Source: Mesorhizobium sp. B4-1-4 (GTDB lineage: Bacteria > Pseudomonadota > Alphaproteobacteria > Rhizobiales > Rhizobiaceae). Taken from it: a stretch of 64,000 bases of DNA. The notes below the pieces were generated by a model, which searched no databases, was not told the origin of the DNA, and worked only from the letters and a program-made list of their open reading frames with translations. The stretch lies in the NCBI RefSeq assembly GCF_006439395.2, contig NZ_CP083950.1, positions 3,224,001-3,288,000 on the forward strand, written 5' to 3'. A program made the position numbers and the translations under genes. Of the stretch, positions 20,139 to 28,765 are shown piece by piece (the first letter of the stretch is position 1; each line of letters opens with the position of its first letter).

Positions 20139-21140
20139 ATGATTTCCGCACTGCCCGCCGATGTAGAACAGGCCCTGGCTGCTACGGCGGGCAGGCGGTT
20201 TTCGCATCTGTTTCTCGTGGCGTGCGGCGGCTCGCTCTCCATCATGATGGCAGGAAAATACTTCGTCGACCGTCACAGCGGCACGATGGCCTGCGACATC
20301 TACAATGCGGATGAGTTCGTCTGCCGTGATCCGCGGCGTTTGGGACCCGATACGCTCGTCATTCTTTGCTCGCAGACCGGAACAACCAAGGAAACCGTGC
20401 GGGCAGCCAGTCATGCACGGGACCGAGGCGCCACTACGATTGGCATGACACTCGACCAAACATCGCCGCTTGCTCGGGCCGTCGACCACTCGGTCGCCTA
20501 CCAGGCTTCCTATACGACCGGCAAAACAATCGATTCAGCCTACAGCAACTACGGAGTGCTCTACATGGTGCTCGCTGGGCTGATCGATGATCGAGAGAAT
20601 GCCGGATTGACCGCCGACCTGCTGATCAGCCTCGGCCATCTCCAGCCGGCGATCGATCGTGCGCACCAAACCTATGAAGACCGGTTTCAGGCCTTTGCAC
20701 CCCGCTTCGCGCCGCGCAAGGCAATCTATACCCTTGCCAGCGGCGCCAGCTATGGCGCGGCCTATTCGTACGCAATCTGCGTTTTGATGGAGATGCAGCG
20801 GTACGATTCGCAGGCCATCCATGCCAACGAGTTCTTCCACGGGCCTTTCGAGGTGGTGGACGAGGATGCCGGCTTCATCGTGATGCTGGGTCTGGACGAG
20901 ACGCGGCGCCTCACCGAACGCGCACGCGACTTTCTTTTCAAATATGGTAGCCGTGAGAACATCCTGCTTGTGGACGCAACGGAACTCGACCTCACGGGCA
21001 TGGCAGATCGGATCAAGCCTTATCTCGTGCCCCTGGTCTTCTTCGACACTCTATGGCGGTTTGCCTATAAGCTGGCCGATCTGCGCGACCGGCCGATGCT
21101 TGAGGGCCGGCGCTACATGAAGAAGCTGAAGGACTACTAG
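20139..21140 (+). CDS. SIS-domain sugar isomerase, fructoselysine 6-phosphate deglycase-like
   Basis: The 333-residue double-SIS protein is the size of FrlB. Landmarks are FLVACGGSLSIM near residue 22, ILCSQTGTTKETV near 80, YGVLYMVLAG near 135, and the block LMEMQ...IHANEFFHGPFE near 215-240, where a Glu and a His lie 16 residues apart, the spacing described for the catalytic pair of FraB/GlmS-type enzymes. FrlB splits fructosyl-amino acid 6-phosphate into glucose 6-phosphate and the amino acid. ATG 20139 is preferred to 20133 because GAGG lies six bases before it. From memory the B. subtilis FrlB sequence aligns along its whole length. Confidence 0.87.
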   Translation: MISALPADVEQALAATAGRRFSHLFLVACGGSLSIMMAGKYFVDRHSGTMACDIYNADEFVCRDPRRLGPDTLVILCSQTGTTKETVRAASHARDRGATTIGMTLDQTSPLARAVDHSVAYQASYTTGKTIDSAYSNYGVLYMVLAGLIDDRENAGLTADLLISLGHLQPAIDRAHQTYEDRFQAFAPRFAPRKAIYTLASGASYGAAYSYAICVLMEMQRYDSQAIHANEFFHGPFEVVDEDAGFIVMLGLDETRRLTERARDFLFKYGSRENILLVDATELDLTGMADRIKPYLVPLVFFDTLWRFAYKLADLRDRPMLEGRRYMKKLKDY

Positions 21141-21203
21141 ACCTACCGTTCTTCGCCCAATGTCGGCATTCCCCATTCCTCTTCCGCGTAGAAGGAAATC
21201 TCC

Positions 21204-22331
21204 ATGACCGCATCCCCAAAGCCGCGCCAGGTGATCGTCGTCGGCGCAGGTATCTTTGGTGTCTCCTCCGCTCTGCATCTTGCTCGTCTTGGCCTCGATG
21301 TGACGATCGTGAACGATGGTGCGCCGGCCAATGGGGCCTCGGGCCGTTCACTTTCCTGGTTGAACTCGGCGCGGCGCGCCGACACTGCCTATCACCGCTT
21401 GAGGCTCGCTGGCATCGACCGCTATCGCACGCTGGCCGCTACAAAGCCGGAAACGGCATCGTGGCTCCGCTTCGACGGCGGCCTGACCTGGGATGCGGAC
21501 GAGGAGACAAACCAGATCGTCTCGATCTGGCAGTTGGAGCAGGACATCGGCTATGACGCCCTGTTGCTCAGCCCGGCGGAAGTTGCCGCCGTGACGCCCG
21601 GTGTCAATGCCGATGCGATCAGTCCACAGGGGGCGATCTTCAATCCTGGCGAGGGATGGGTCGACTTGCCCGCTCTGATCGATCGGCTGCTCAATGAATT
21701 CCGCGCCAAAGGCGGCAAGCTTGTCGAGGATGCCGGCCCCGTGCGGATTGATGTTACGGGGGGCCGCGCTCGCGGCGTCGTCACCGCTGGTGGCGAGCCA
21801 CTAAGGGCGGATTCAGTGCTGCTTGCCGTTGGACCAGCCACTCCCGCCGCGCTCGCCGAGATTGACGTTCATGTCCCCGACGCCACGCCGATTTCGCTGC
21901 TCCTGAAAACCCAACCGATCAAGACTGACCTTCGTGCCGTTCTGAACACGCCGCGGGTGGCGGTGCGGCCAACGCGCGATGGTGCGCTTGTTTTGGATTC
22001 GGCATGGTCGGAGGAAGAGGTCGTCGCCAACTCGGACGGCACCTACACCGTGCACGACAAGACCGTCCAAGGACTGCTCGACGAAGCCAGTGCAGTGCTC
22101 GACGGCAATCCGCGTCTCCAGCTCGCCGCCTACGCCGTCGGCCCGAAGCCTATCCCCGGCGACGGCGAGCCGGTGCTTGGAGAACTCGAGACCGTCCCTG
22201 GTCTCCACCTTGCCTTCAGCCACAGCGGCGCCACGCTCGGACTGATTGTCGGCGAGTTGCTTGCCCGCGAGATCGTCTCGGGCAATCCACACCCAATGCT
22301 CGCAACCTTCCGCGCCAGCCGTTTCAGCTAA
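21204..22331 (+). CDS. DAO-family FAD-dependent oxidoreductase (amadoriase/amine oxidase-like)
   Basis: The 375-residue flavoprotein has the N-terminal Rossmann dinucleotide motif VIVVGAGIFGVSSALHLARLG and a C-terminal FAD-binding segment (GLHLAFSHSGATLGLIVGELL near residue 340). The fold is that of sarcosine oxidase, D-amino acid oxidase and bacterial amadoriases. It is 63 bases downstream of the deglycase gene, so probably co-transcribed. In this setting it may oxidise fructosyl-amino acids directly or process the released amine or D-amino acid. The sequence alone does not distinguish these. Confidence 0.85.
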   Translation: MTASPKPRQVIVVGAGIFGVSSALHLARLGLDVTIVNDGAPANGASGRSLSWLNSARRADTAYHRLRLAGIDRYRTLAATKPETASWLRFDGGLTWDADEETNQIVSIWQLEQDIGYDALLLSPAEVAAVTPGVNADAISPQGAIFNPGEGWVDLPALIDRLLNEFRAKGGKLVEDAGPVRIDVTGGRARGVVTAGGEPLRADSVLLAVGPATPAALAEIDVHVPDATPISLLLKTQPIKTDLRAVLNTPRVAVRPTRDGALVLDSAWSEEEVVANSDGTYTVHDKTVQGLLDEASAVLDGNPRLQLAAYAVGPKPIPGDGEPVLGELETVPGLHLAFSHSGATLGLIVGELLAREIVSGNPHPMLATFRASRFS

Positions 22332-22456
22332 ACAGATGACAAGGGAGCCGCAGCTCCGATGCGGCCGATAGCAGCGACCGATAAAGGAAATGATGCGAGC
22401 GGCGTAAACCTTTTTGTCTGACGGGAGTTGTTCGTTCTCCAGATCAGGAGACAGCC

Positions 22457-23428
22457 ATGCGGATGAAATCGGAAATCGCCGGCGAGGCGGCCAAGCAGCG
22501 CCACATCCAGCGCAGCATCGATGCAAAGGACAAATCGAGACCCAAAGCCAAACAGCAAGGCGCCATGCAGGCAGGCGCGCGAAATTACCCCGAACCGCCC
22601 TTCCCCGAGCAGCACCAGCCAAAGCCTGGGCATGAGTGGGCGATCGAGCCCGCTCCGCTTTACGACGCGCCCTACTACCTCGGATCGAAAAAACTCGACG
22701 GCAAAGTCGCCTTGATCACAGGTGGCGATTCCGGCATCGGCCGTTCCGTAGCGGTTTTGTTTGCCCGAGAAGGCGCCGACATTGCGATCGTCTACCTGGC
22801 GGAGGACAAGGACGCCCAAGAGACAAAAGTGGCTGTCGAGAAGGAGGGCGCAAGTTGCATCCTGGTGAAGGCCGATGTCAGCAAGCGCGAACATTGCCAG
22901 AGGGCGGTGGCGGAGACGGCTGAAAAATTCGGGCGGATCGACGTGCTGGTCAATAATGCGGCTTTCCAGATTCACTCCCAGGATTTCAGCGAACTGACCG
23001 AAGAGCATTTCGACACCACGCTGAAGACCAATCTCTACGGCTATTTTCATATGGCTCAGGAGGCCGTGCCGCACATGAAACCCGGCTCGGCCATCATCAA
23101 CACCGGCTCGGTCACGGGTATCGAGGGCTCGAAGGCGCTGGTCGACTATTCCATGACCAAGGGCGGCATCCATGCCTTTACGCGAGCGCTCTCCGGCAGC
23201 CTGATCGGCAAGGGTATACGAGTGAACGCCGTGGCGCCGGGTCCGGTATGGACGCCGCTCAATCCAGCGGACAAGGAAGCAGATGATGTGGCGAAGTTTG
23301 GCGCCGACACGCCGATGAAACGACCGGCGCAACCTGAAGAACTCGCGCCCGCCTATGTGTTCCTCGCCTCGCCGCACTGCTCGAGCTACATCACCGGCGA
23401 GATATTGCCGGTCGTCGGCGGATATTGA
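22457..23428 (+). CDS. Short-chain dehydrogenase of the YdaD/YhdF-like general stress type
   Basis: The 323-residue SDR has an unusually long polar N-terminal extension (about 70 residues, Lys/Gln/Pro-rich) before the cofactor motif TGGDSGIGRSVAVLFA. NNAAFQIHSQ and the catalytic Y-x3-K in VDYSMTKGG follow, then the usual end GEILPVVGGY. This extended architecture matches the large family annotated as glucose or general stress SDRs in bacilli and rhizobia. The natural substrate is not known. AGGAG lies about 7 bases before the ATG. It stands alone between the Amadori locus and a decayed region. Confidence 0.9.
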   Translation: MRMKSEIAGEAAKQRHIQRSIDAKDKSRPKAKQQGAMQAGARNYPEPPFPEQHQPKPGHEWAIEPAPLYDAPYYLGSKKLDGKVALITGGDSGIGRSVAVLFAREGADIAIVYLAEDKDAQETKVAVEKEGASCILVKADVSKREHCQRAVAETAEKFGRIDVLVNNAAFQIHSQDFSELTEEHFDTTLKTNLYGYFHMAQEAVPHMKPGSAIINTGSVTGIEGSKALVDYSMTKGGIHAFTRALSGSLIGKGIRVNAVAPGPVWTPLNPADKEADDVAKFGADTPMKRPAQPEELAPAYVFLASPHCSSYITGEILPVVGGY

Positions 23429-23868
23429 CAGAGCGGCTGGTGTGGCGAAGACCAGATGATCCTCACCCGAGCGGTGGAGAAAGCGCGGGCGGAAATGCAC
23501 GGGCGCATCGATCTCAGCTCTACGCCGTCGGACATGAGTGCTTGCCATTCCAGCCTGTCTTCAAGTCTTTCTTGCCTGCCTCCAATTCGCCCCGATCTTG
23601 ACAGGGCTGTGCTGCCGTCCGATGCCGTCATCCGTTTAACATTCGCCGACTCTTGCCGAAAAAACGAAAGCTCGATGATCCAGGGCAATGCTACCGTAGG
23701 CGGTGTGGTACCGATGTTCCTGGCGGACGATGGGTCGACGAAGGAAATCGCCGGCTATCTGTCGGGGCTCCTGTTCTATCTCCGAACCAGGCGCGGGTAA
23801 GACGGCGTGGCGCATCATCCCTTGGTTTCGATCGTGGTGGCTGCGCGCCAACGGCTTTCACACGAATC
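23429..23868. other. Gene-free stretch upstream of a broken deacetylase
   Basis: About 440 bases without a credible complete gene. Short frames in both strands lack recognisable motifs. Part of it probably derives from the missing 5-prime end of the polysaccharide deacetylase remnant that follows, but no motif from that part was identified. Confidence 0.5.
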
Positions 23869-24443
23869 ATGTCCGAACAACTGGAATGGTTCATCGCCTA
23901 CCGTCACCCTTTCGTTGGCCGTCCGGTGCTGATCACGTTCGATGACGGCTTCCAGAACTTTGTGCCGACCATGCCTGGCCGATCTTGCGCGGGAACGACC
24001 TGACCGCGGAAGTGTTCCTGGTGACGGATCTGGTGGGGGAAAGCGCGCTGCGGGATGCCGACTGCGGTCCACCGACGCCGCTCATGGACGCCGGGACGGT
24101 GCGGCGCCTCGCCGGCGAAGGTGCGTTCTTCGGAAGCCATATGGCGACGCATCGCGCCATCGACGGTCTGTCGAGCTCCGACCTGGCCGCCGAACTGCTG
24201 CGCTCCCGCATGTTCGTCGAGCGATGGACCGGCCGGCCAACCACGACGTTCGCGGCGCCTTTCTCCGTCACCGATCGGCGGCTTGGCCGGCTGGCCAGGG
24301 AGTGCGGCTATCGAACCGGCTTCGGCGGCAGGCACGGTCCGGCGAACCTCGATTGCGATCCCATCGATCTCCCCCGCATCGAGATTCGTGGGTACCGTTC
24401 GCTCGATGACTTTGTCGCCATTCTGGAGGCCGCACTCGAATGA
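23869..24443 (+). pseudogene. Polysaccharide deacetylase (NodB-type), frameshifted remnant
   Basis: The first frame carries RPVLITFDDGFQNF, the NodB motif with catalytic Asp-Asp, then runs out at 24003. Near 23970 the coding content moves to another frame (HAWPILRGNDLTAEVFLV) and continues to 24443 with the zinc-binding SHMATH motif and a normal-looking C-terminus. The usual N-terminal YHxV segment is not found in place. Without the frameshift this would be a carbohydrate esterase family 4 enzyme. As written it is broken, unless a sequencing error is involved. Confidence 0.72.
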
Positions 24444-24525
24444 ACGGTGAAGTCCGGCTTGTCGAGGCCAACGTCTGAATTGCTTCAGCTTTGTTCAGGT
24501 CCCGCCGTTTACCGCGTTCGCAAGT

Positions 24526-25206
24526 CTATTGGGCGACTTGGGACACCGCTGACATCAGCTCCCGCGGGCTTGGCGCCCCGAACATGTATCGCCCACCCTC
24601 TGGAACCTCCGTGAAGCTCCAGCGAACGATGCCCTGCCGGTCCAGGAGGAACTGACCGATCAGTTGTCCGTGTCCCGTTGCCATCATCTGCTCGTCGGCT
24701 TCGGTCACTTCGTAATAGTCTTTCTTGTCGAGGAATGCGCTGGCTGCAAAAGGATCCATTGGACCGGGCATCTCGCCTGGCATATCGACCCGCATAGCCA
24801 TCGCCGTTGCCATCGAAACCTTGTAGGGCCAGCTCGTTTCGTCTTGGGTGAATTCGAGATTGGGCAGTCCAAAGGCACGATGTGAAGCGCGCTCAGGGTC
24901 GGAGGCCGCGAGCAGGTTCGGCATCGGGTGGTAGCGGAAATAGAGACGCGCCCGCTCGATGGGCGTGTTGACCACCGTCAGGCTCCCCACGCCCTTTTCA
25001 CGCAGCTCCGGATCGAGCCGCGCCTGGGCGGCGATATGGCGCCGGCAAAACGCACAATGCAGACCTCGAAACAGGCCGACCAGCACGGGTTTTTGTCCGC
25101 GAAAGTCGTCCAGCGCGATCTTGCCTTCCTGGGTAATGGCGTCGAGTACAACATTCGGCGCACGGTCGCCCGGTTGAAGCGGCACCAAGTCACTCTGCGC
25201 GGACAT
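24526..25206 (-). CDS. Peroxiredoxin-like AhpC/TSA-family thiol protein
   Basis: The 226-residue protein has a thioredoxin fold beginning PLQPGDRAPNVVLDA. The active-site region is GLFRGLHCAFCRRHIAA, with a C-x2-C pair in place of the single peroxidatic cysteine motif of classical peroxiredoxins, so it may act as a thiol oxidoreductase. The ATG at 25206 has GGAGG 7 bases upstream. It lies 19 bases after the stop of the large cyclase/ATPase gene on the same strand and is likely co-transcribed, suggesting redox or stress linkage. No signal peptide was seen. Confidence 0.82.
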   Translation of the reverse strand: MSAQSDLVPLQPGDRAPNVVLDAITQEGKIALDDFRGQKPVLVGLFRGLHCAFCRRHIAAQARLDPELREKGVGSLTVVNTPIERARLYFRYHPMPNLLAASDPERASHRAFGLPNLEFTQDETSWPYKVSMATAMAMRVDMPGEMPGPMDPFAASAFLDKKDYYEVTEADEQMMATGHGQLIGQFLLDRQGIVRWSFTEVPEGGRYMFGAPSPRELMSAVSQVAQ

Positions 25207-25225
25207 TTGCAACCTCCAACCCCGG

Positions 25226-28200
25226 CTAGTCGAGAAAAGGCAGCACCACAAGCGCTTCCGGGTCGAGCCCGTGCTGGGCGCATATACCCTGCGCCAGGGA
25301 AAAGTAGCGTTCGGCCTCGATCAGATTGTCGAGGTCGAGATTAAGCGTTGCGAGGCCATCATAGCACGGAAACAGCAGTTGGGGGTCGCCCGTTTCGCGG
25401 GCTACGTCCAGTGCTTCGTGGAACAACCCAACCGCCAGCTCCGGGCGGCTGTTGCACTGGTGGATCTGCCCAAGCACGATCAACGGCACCGGCAGGTGCT
25501 CACGCTGGTCGAGCGCCCGGTCGATCTCGATGGCCTCCTCGGCAGCGGGCACGCCCTCCGTCGGACAGCGATCCGTGAAAGTACAACAAGCGACCGCCAG
25601 ATTGGCGAGGAGGCGCGCCTGGAAACCCAAATCACCAATACGACGCGCCACTTCAAGACCGCGCCGACAGACCTCCATCGCCTGTGCCGGATCGATGGTC
25701 GTATAAAGCACGCCGAGATTGGTATAGCCGCGGCAGGCCGCGCCCGGCAGGCCGGCGGCTTCGGCCAATTCAATGCTACGCTCAACCTGACGCACGGCTT
25801 CATGGTTTCGCCCAAGGCGAGCCAACGCAACAGCCTTGGTATTGAGTGCCTCGGCGGTCACAAGAGTGGCATCCCGCCCTGCCTCGGAGACATGCTCCGT
25901 TGTCAGATCGCGTACGCAATCCAGTGCCGCGTCTGCCCATTTTGCCGCGAGAGCGTTGTCTCCGCCACGGAACGCCTGTCGGCCACGTTCTTGCCAGAGA
26001 TGCGCCTGCTCGACTGGCGCATCCGCCCCATCGAGGAGCGCTGCCGCTTCAGCATAGCGGGATTCTGCGTTGTCCCGCTTGCCGACGTCCCAGAGCAGCC
26101 GACCGATCTTACGCAAAACTCGTGCCGAAGCGATACGGTTGGCCGACTCGCGATATGCCTGCAACACCGTCTCGTAGTGGTGGTGCGCGATCTCGCGGCG
26201 ACCTAGCGGGCCGCTCAAATCGGCAATGCGCTCTGCAATAGCCAGTTTGAGCGGTGCCTGCCCGGTCGTGCCCAGCGCAGTCAGCGCTCGCTCGTAGAAA
26301 CGAAGGGCGTCGTCGTTGGCATATATCATGCGGGCGCGATCGCCCGCTGCCTGCAGGTAGTGCGCGCCCTTCTCCCGCTCGGCGCTCTGTGCGAAATGAT
26401 GACCGAGCACGGTCAAATCCTCGAGCCGTTCCGGCTTGTCGCCGCAAAGTTGCTCCAAGGCAGCACCGACTCGCCCGTGGATGTCGGTCCGGCGTTGCAG
26501 GAGCAGATTCTGGTAAATCACGTCCTGCAGCAACGTTTGCGTAAAGCGGTAGCTTTGCGACGAGACCGAGCCTGATCCGGCAACTTCCTCAATGATTTCC
26601 GCATCGCAAAGCAGTTCGCAGCCGGTTTCCAGCCTGCCGGGGTCGGCGGTCACGGATTTCAGAAGTGGGGCATCGAAGCGCGGGCCGATTACCGCGGCTT
26701 CCTGGGCCAACCGGCGCACCTCTTGGGGCAGCCGGTCGACGCGAGCAAGCAACATTGCCTGGATAGTGGCGGGAATGCCGGTTGCGACTTCGCCTGCCAC
26801 AGTCCGCCATTGCTGACCATCGCGCATCAGTACACCGCGATCGACAAGGCCGCGAACGATCTCCTCTACAAAAAGGGGGTTGCCGCCCGCGCGCTCGAGG
26901 ATCTGGTCGAGAAGCCCGCCTGCGGAGTTTACCCAGCTCTCGCCGAAAAGCGCCGCCAGCAGGGTGCGTCCGTCATTGTTGTTGAGCGGCGAAAGCCTGA
27001 GCGCTGTGTGACTGACCCGACTTGAGTCGAGCTGGCCGTGGTCCGATGCCGGACGATGCGTGACCAGCAACATCAAGCGCGTACGTTCCAACCTGTCCAT
27101 TACGAAACGTAGCGCCTCGAGCGACACGGCGTCGGCCCAGTGCAGGTCTTCGACGACAATCAACAGCGGCGACAACGCAAGCCGCCGTTCGATGATTGTG
27201 CGGACTGCGTAGAGAATTTGCCGCCGCAACTGCTCTGGCTCGACATGCTGCAAGGTGGCATCTGGGTCGCCAAGGCCAAGCACATGGTAGAGCAAAGGCA
27301 TCAGCCGCTTCGCCTCCTCGCCCTGCAGGCCGAGATCGCCAAGCAAGCCTGCGAGCTTGCCGCGCATTTCGTCCCCACTGTCGTTTTGCATCATCCCGGC
27401 AGCGCTGCGCACCACTGCGCCCAAAGCGCCAAATGATTGTTCGCCCAGCGGTGAGCATGTGACCCGCCGTACGGCGACGCTGCGAAAACGATCCTCGTCG
27501 CCGACGCGGGCCACGAACTCCTGCACCAGCCGCGATTTCCCGATACCGGCTTCTCCGACGAGGCGGACAAGTTGGGCCGAGCCGCCACACGCCTGGTCGA
27601 GGCTCGCCAGCATTCTATCGAGCTCCGCACCACGACCTATCATCGGCGCACTGAGGCCGAGCGCCTCGAGCCCACGTGCTGCACGCGGCGCCGCAAGCGG
27701 TGCATCCAGTCGATGGACGAGCACGCTGCCAGCCTTGCCGCGAAACACGACATCACCCAGCGACTCGTAAGAGAAAGCATGCCGGGTCAACCTGTGAGTG
27801 AGCTCGCCTACCAGCACCTCACCCGGTGCGGCCAGCGATTGCAGTCGTTGCGCCGTATTCACGGTGTCGCCGGTCACCGAGTAGGATTTGGCGGTGCCGA
27901 TGCCCAATCCACCGGTGACGACCGGACCCGTGTTTATGCCGATGTGGAGCAACAGAGGCGAGCCGGAGTGAGGGGCGCTTTCGCCGAGCCGCGCCGTCCG
28001 GGCGATCATGTCGAGAGCGGCGCGAAGCGCACGTTCGGGATCGTCCTCATGCGCGACCGGTGCACCGAACAGAGCGAGCAGTGCATCGCCGATGAATTTG
28101 TCGACGAATCCACCAAAGTTTCGCACGGCCGCCGTCAATTCCTTGAACAATTCGTTCTGCAGCGTTTGCATGACCTCGGGGTCGAGCTGCTCACTGAGTG

Positions 28201-28525
28201 TCGTGAAGCCGCAAAGGTCGGCGAACAGCACCGTCACCGTCCGGCGATCGGCGTCGGAGACAGGATGCAGCCCTTCTTCGCTTTCGATGTTCGAAAGCAG
28301 CGACGGGGTTCGAGAAGGCGGCACAACGGTCCGGCTTGGTGTCGGAGCAGGCCGTTCGACGGCTTTTGCGTGCGCACCAACGCTTGCCCCACATTTCGGA
28401 CAGAACTCGAAATCAGGCGCGCAGAGATAGCCGCAACTGGCGCATGGCACGGGCTGGCGCCTGCCACACCTCGGACAGAAGGCGTAACCGCCCTCAATCT
28501 CGAAACCGCAGCCCGAACAGTCCAT
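25226..28525 (-). CDS. Class III nucleotide cyclase with zinc ribbons, AAA-type ATPase and TPR region
   Basis: The 1099-residue cytosolic protein starts with paired zinc ribbons (C-x2-C knuckles in residues 3-48). A class III cyclase domain follows at about 94-270, with metal Asp residues in LFADLCGFT and KFIGDALLALFG and the transition-state Asn/Arg in GDTVNTAQRLQ. An ATPase module has Walker A GEAGIGKSRLV, and a long helical TPR-like tail ends at 1099. The order is the common rhizobial cyclase-LuxR-like-ATPase-TPR type. All catalytic residues needed for cAMP formation appear present. The start is at MDCSGCGFE with GAGG upstream; longer frames add non-family sequence. Confidence 0.92.
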   Translation of the reverse strand: MDCSGCGFEIEGGYAFCPRCGRRQPVPCASCGYLCAPDFEFCPKCGASVGAHAKAVERPAPTPSRTVVPPSRTPSLLSNIESEEGLHPVSDADRRTVTVLFADLCGFTTLSEQLDPEVMQTLQNELFKELTAAVRNFGGFVDKFIGDALLALFGAPVAHEDDPERALRAALDMIARTARLGESAPHSGSPLLLHIGINTGPVVTGGLGIGTAKSYSVTGDTVNTAQRLQSLAAPGEVLVGELTHRLTRHAFSYESLGDVVFRGKAGSVLVHRLDAPLAAPRAARGLEALGLSAPMIGRGAELDRMLASLDQACGGSAQLVRLVGEAGIGKSRLVQEFVARVGDEDRFRSVAVRRVTCSPLGEQSFGALGAVVRSAAGMMQNDSGDEMRGKLAGLLGDLGLQGEEAKRLMPLLYHVLGLGDPDATLQHVEPEQLRRQILYAVRTIIERRLALSPLLIVVEDLHWADAVSLEALRFVMDRLERTRLMLLVTHRPASDHGQLDSSRVSHTALRLSPLNNNDGRTLLAALFGESWVNSAGGLLDQILERAGGNPLFVEEIVRGLVDRGVLMRDGQQWRTVAGEVATGIPATIQAMLLARVDRLPQEVRRLAQEAAVIGPRFDAPLLKSVTADPGRLETGCELLCDAEIIEEVAGSGSVSSQSYRFTQTLLQDVIYQNLLLQRRTDIHGRVGAALEQLCGDKPERLEDLTVLGHHFAQSAEREKGAHYLQAAGDRARMIYANDDALRFYERALTALGTTGQAPLKLAIAERIADLSGPLGRREIAHHHYETVLQAYRESANRIASARVLRKIGRLLWDVGKRDNAESRYAEAAALLDGADAPVEQAHLWQERGRQAFRGGDNALAAKWADAALDCVRDLTTEHVSEAGRDATLVTAEALNTKAVALARLGRNHEAVRQVERSIELAEAAGLPGAACRGYTNLGVLYTTIDPAQAMEVCRRGLEVARRIGDLGFQARLLANLAVACCTFTDRCPTEGVPAAEEAIEIDRALDQREHLPVPLIVLGQIHQCNSRPELAVGLFHEALDVARETGDPQLLFPCYDGLATLNLDLDNLIEAERYFSLAQGICAQHGLDPEALVVLPFLD

Positions 28526-28765
28526 GGAACAGACCTCGCTAGGGGCCGTGACGGCATGATCTCGCTGCGCACTACACCGCCACGATCTCACAAGGATGAA
28601 CCGATAGCCGTCGGCCGGCAAGCGGCAGCGCAAATGGGCATCGAACTATCCGTGTGGATCCGGCAACGGAGCGCTGCGCATCGGGCGGCTGGGTGGCCGC
28701 CGTTTTTGCGAAAGTTCCCTGCTGCCTCCGTGTTCCTGCTATCGTGGAGATGAGGAAACGGACCC

